Of a stretch of DNA of 64,000 nucleotides, positions 61,389 through 64,000 are shown piece after piece (position 1 is the stretch's first letter; every line of letters starts with the position of its first letter). The notes beneath the pieces were generated by a model that saw only the letters and a list, made by a program, of their open reading frames with translations, did no database searches and was not told the DNA's origin. Both the position numbers and the translations under genes were made by a program. Origin of the DNA: Actinomycetes bacterium (lineage in GTDB: Bacteria; Actinomycetota; Acidimicrobiia; Acidimicrobiales; RAAP-2); assembly GCA_021823525.1 (NCBI GenBank), contig JAKANY010000001.1:113575-177574 (forward strand). Direction: 5' to 3'.

Positions 61389-63881
61389 TCACGGGGCGGC
61401 CGGAGGGGACTCTCCGTGCGGGGCCCCGCCGTTGAGCACGGCCGCCACCCGCTCGACGAGGGCGCTGGGCCGGAAGGGCTTGGGCAGGAAGACGGCATCG
61501 GTGATGCCCGCGGCGATCGAGGGGTCCGCGGTGCCCGACATCAGAACGATCCCAAGTCCGGGCAGCTGGGCCCGCAGCCGACGAGCCAGCTCGTCGCCTC
61601 CCAGCTGGCCGAGGATGACGTCGCTGACTAGAAGGTCGACGCGTGCGCCGTGGGCCACGAGGTCGAGCGCCTCCTCGGCCGTGCTCGCGGACGCGACCTC
61701 CAGACCGAGTCGCGCGAGGATGCTCGTGGCCAGGCGCCGCTGCGCGGGATCGTCCTCGACGACGAGAGCAACTCGCCCGGCCAGGGCAGCGGGGGGGAAT
61801 ACGGAGGCCGAGGCGACCAGGCGCGCGGCAACCTCGTCGGCATCGGCATCGGCGTTGGCGGGCGCGACCTCGCCGCGGTGGAGGGGCACGGCGACCTCGA
61901 AGGTCGATCCCGCCCCGGGGGTCGACCAGACGGTGATCGAGCCGTGGCTGTCGAGCATCAGTCGTCGGGCCGCCGTCAGGCCGAGCCCGTTGCCCTTGAG
62001 CCCCTTGGTGGTGAACAGTGGCTCGAAGCAGCGCGCGCGGGTGTCCTCGTCCATCCCGATTCCCGTGTCGGCCACGCGCAGCACGGCGTAGTCGAGGTGG
62101 CGGTCGACCTCGTGCCGCGCCGCTACTGTCGCCCCGGGCTCGCGATCGAGCGAGATGGTCAGCTCGCCGCCTTCGGGCATAGCGTCGCGCGCGTTGAGGA
62201 CCAGGTTCAAGACGAGCTGCTCGAAGCGGTCGGGGTCGATGAGCACCGGTCCGGGATCGTCGATCCGCCAGAGGACGTGGATCGAGCGGCCCACGATGCG
62301 CCCGATGATGCTCGCGTTGTCGCCGAGAACCGCCGCGGGTCGCAGCACTCGGGGCTCGGCCGGCTGGACGCGGCCAATGGTCTGGAGCTGGGCTGCCAGC
62401 GCCGTGGCCCGGTCGGCGGCCAAGGCGATCTCCTCGAGGCTGGCGCGGGCGTCACCGGAGAGTTCGGGGCGCACCAGGTCGGCGTAGCCGACGATCAGGG
62501 TGAGCAGGTTGTTGAAGTCGTGGACGATGGATCCGGCCACCTGGCCCCGCAGCTCCATGGTCTGGGCGTGGCGCAGCTCCTCGGTGACCAGGCGCCACTC
62601 GGTCACATCGTCGACGAGGGTCAGCACCGCGTCGCCTGCCGCGTCGCCGGTCACCCGCTGGGCCACGACGCGAAGGTCGTGGGCTCGTCCCTGGAACCAG
62701 ACGCCCACGGCGTCGCCCACCTGGGGCGTCGTGCTCGCGGCGGCTCGCCGCCACACCTCCTCGAGCGCGGCGCGCGCCTCGATGGGCAGCTCTACCGGTC
62801 CCTCGAGAGGCCATCCCCACAGCCGGGCGGCCTGACGGTTCCACCAGCGAACCGCGCCGGTCGGGTCGATCTCGAGGATGCCCATGGGCGCGTGCTCGAC
62901 CAGCGCGCGCCAGCGGGCCTCTCGCCCGGCCAGCGTGGTGGTGAGCGCATCGCCCTCCAGCGCGGCTAGGACCAGAGAGCCCAGGAGCTCTGCGAACTCG
63001 CCGTCCTCGACGTCGGGAGCGACGCGCCGATCGACCCAGAGTGAGGCGCGGTGCTGGCCGTCGGGCGAGCGGAGCTCCCAGACGGTGCCCGGTGGGGCGT
63101 CCCGGGCGGCGTCACCCACCAGCAGGCGCGTCGGGGCACCCAGGAGTTTGCGACCGCACGTGGCCACGACCTCGCCGATGCCCGTGGCGTCGAGGGTGCC
63201 GCGCAGGGCCAGGGCGGCCTCGAGCAACTGGCGGAGCCGACGGGCGGTGAGGTCCACCTCGGCGACAGCCTCGTCGCGGCGGCGCCGGAGGTCCGAGCGC
63301 TCCAGACTGGTGGCAGCGGCCCAGGACACCTCGTCGACCGCCGCGAGCTCCATGGGTCCGAAGCCCGGCGCAGCCGGGTCGCGCGCGAAGACGATCGTCC
63401 CAATGGCCTCGTCGTGGACGTGGAGTGTCGTCGCGACGGCGTAGGGGAGGCCCTGGGTGACCTCGGCGGGCTCGCGAGCCCGGCTGTCGGCGGCCCGGGC
63501 CCGTCGCGCGAGGTCGTCGACAACGACCGGCGGGGCGGTGACCTCGGCGTCGACGGCGGGGCGTGTCGCGACGAGCCGCTGGATCCGAGGGCTGACGACG
63601 TCGATCACGCACCAGTGGCAGAACTCCTCGACCGCGAGGGTCGCGAGAGGTCCCAGAATGTCCTCGACGTCGTCGGCGAGGGTGGCCCCGGGCTCGGAGG
63701 AGAGGCGCCCGCGCAGGTCCGCGTAGCGCCGGGTCAGCTCGAGGGCCCGGGCGATCGCGGCGGGGTCTTCACCGGCGCGCCGCGGACGCACGGCCGCCCC
63801 GCGGTCTGCGAGGTCGCGTGGCGTCGTGTCGTCGCCACCGGTGGGGCGAGGGTGAGCCGGGGTCCGGTCGTCAGGTGCCAC
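61389..63881 (-). CDS. Hybrid sensor kinase: GAF-GAF-PAS-HisKA-HATPase-REC
   Basis: The 830-residue cytoplasmic protein has no membrane segment. Two GAF-like regions (about 35-180 and 200-305) precede a PAS domain (WRALVEHAPMGILEIDPTGAVRWWN, in part). The H-box is SIVHDFNNLLTLIVGYADLV of the HDFNN type. N, G1 and G2 motifs follow (LNARDAMPEG, DTGIGMD, GNGLGLTAARR), then a C-terminal receiver with phospho-acceptor Asp in LLVSDVILGQLGG. It probably senses an internal or redox/light signal and starts a phosphorelay. GTG 63881 is the start. The possible partner regulator is at 59761. Confidence 0.9.
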   Translation of the reverse strand: MAPDDRTPAHPRPTGGDDTTPRDLADRGAAVRPRRAGEDPAAIARALELTRRYADLRGRLSSEPGATLADDVEDILGPLATLAVEEFCHWCVIDVVSPRIQRLVATRPAVDAEVTAPPVVVDDLARRARAADSRAREPAEVTQGLPYAVATTLHVHDEAIGTIVFARDPAAPGFGPMELAAVDEVSWAAATSLERSDLRRRRDEAVAEVDLTARRLRQLLEAALALRGTLDATGIGEVVATCGRKLLGAPTRLLVGDAARDAPPGTVWELRSPDGQHRASLWVDRRVAPDVEDGEFAELLGSLVLAALEGDALTTTLAGREARWRALVEHAPMGILEIDPTGAVRWWNRQAARLWGWPLEGPVELPIEARAALEEVWRRAAASTTPQVGDAVGVWFQGRAHDLRVVAQRVTGDAAGDAVLTLVDDVTEWRLVTEELRHAQTMELRGQVAGSIVHDFNNLLTLIVGYADLVRPELSGDARASLEEIALAADRATALAAQLQTIGRVQPAEPRVLRPAAVLGDNASIIGRIVGRSIHVLWRIDDPGPVLIDPDRFEQLVLNLVLNARDAMPEGGELTISLDREPGATVAARHEVDRHLDYAVLRVADTGIGMDEDTRARCFEPLFTTKGLKGNGLGLTAARRLMLDSHGSITVWSTPGAGSTFEVAVPLHRGEVAPANADADADEVAARLVASASVFPPAALAGRVALVVEDDPAQRRLATSILARLGLEVASASTAEEALDLVAHGARVDLLVSDVILGQLGGDELARRLRAQLPGLGIVLMSGTADPSIAAGITDAVFLPKPFRPSALVERVAAVLNGGAPHGESPPAAP

Positions 63882-64000
63882 GTCCCGACGCTAATGGGAG
63901 TGGAAGTTCGGGCGAAGTTGCGCCAGGCTTTCTCCGAGCCACCGACGGGGCAGCACTTCCCGTCGCCGAGGCATGACCTCTACGCCTAGAGCGTGCCCCC

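Overview
This is a 64 kb high-GC chromosomal window from an actinobacterium. Membership of the class Acidimicrobiia is an inference from the gene mix: a DprE1/DprE2/UbiA arabinan-precursor cluster, a mycobacterial Sdh1-like succinate dehydrogenase, actinobacterial CtaC/CtaD/CtaF oxidase genes, a three-subunit transhydrogenase, and secreted proteins with neocarzinostatin-like or IPT-like domains. Most of the window is dense core metabolism. Genes are commonly joined by 4-nt ATGA/GTGA or 1-nt TGATG overlaps, and GTG starts are frequent.

Layout. 1-1.9 kb: an uninformative edge, then a ribbon-helix-helix/Fic toxin-antitoxin pair with a palindromic operator. 2.0-5.0 kb (minus): decaprenyl-phosphoryl-arabinose pathway. 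5.1-12.0 kb (plus): one long operon with a B12-binding mutase subunit, sucC, sucD, purN, purH, folD, a cupin and metF, linking succinyl-CoA entry with one-carbon/purine metabolism. 12.1-14.4 kb: icd and mdh. 14.4-21.2 kb (minus): a TDT transporter, a nucleoside phosphorylase-like gene, an SCP2-like gene, sdhBAC and a LysR regulator. 21.3-24.4 kb: three consecutive secreted proteins of unknown role with strong hairpins. 24.5-29.8 kb (minus): an MMPL transporter, ctaF, ctaD, ctaC and tatA. 29.9-32.7 kb: an ABC-2 exporter. 32.9-34.5 kb: HipBA. 34.5-37.7 kb (minus): CopD-like, enoyl-CoA hydratase, CPA2 antiporter and DedA. 37.8-40.9 kb: a two-component system, a membrane protein and a convergent methyltransferase. 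40.9-44.6 kb: an epoxide hydrolase-like enzyme and pntAA-pntAB-pntB. 44.7-52.1 kb: a two-component system divergent from a lipoprotein/adaptor/MacB-type export cassette. 52.2-55.4 kb: a secreted-repeat protein, an aldo-keto reductase, a ferredoxin and gltX. 55.4-55.6 kb: tRNA-Gln and tRNA-Glu. 55.6-57.9 kb: an accessory patch downstream of tRNA-Glu with a decayed IS3 element and VapBC bounded by a perfect 18-bp inverted repeat. 58.4-63.9 kb: a secreted CAP-like protein, a response regulator, a broken neocarzinostatin-like gene and a large hybrid sensor kinase.

Icd, SucCD, Sdh and Mdh cover a large part of the TCA cycle. SdhC, the aa3 oxidase and the transhydrogenase connect it to respiration and NADPH supply. 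The accessory interest lies in three toxin-antitoxin modules, the secreted-protein island, an export adaptor with an inserted FnIII domain bracketed by its only two cysteines, and a recurrent promoter geometry (TANNN[T/C], exactly 6 nt, start codon) that predicts leaderless mRNAs.

All calls come from reading the sequence and translations by eye. Membrane segments and domain limits are approximate.
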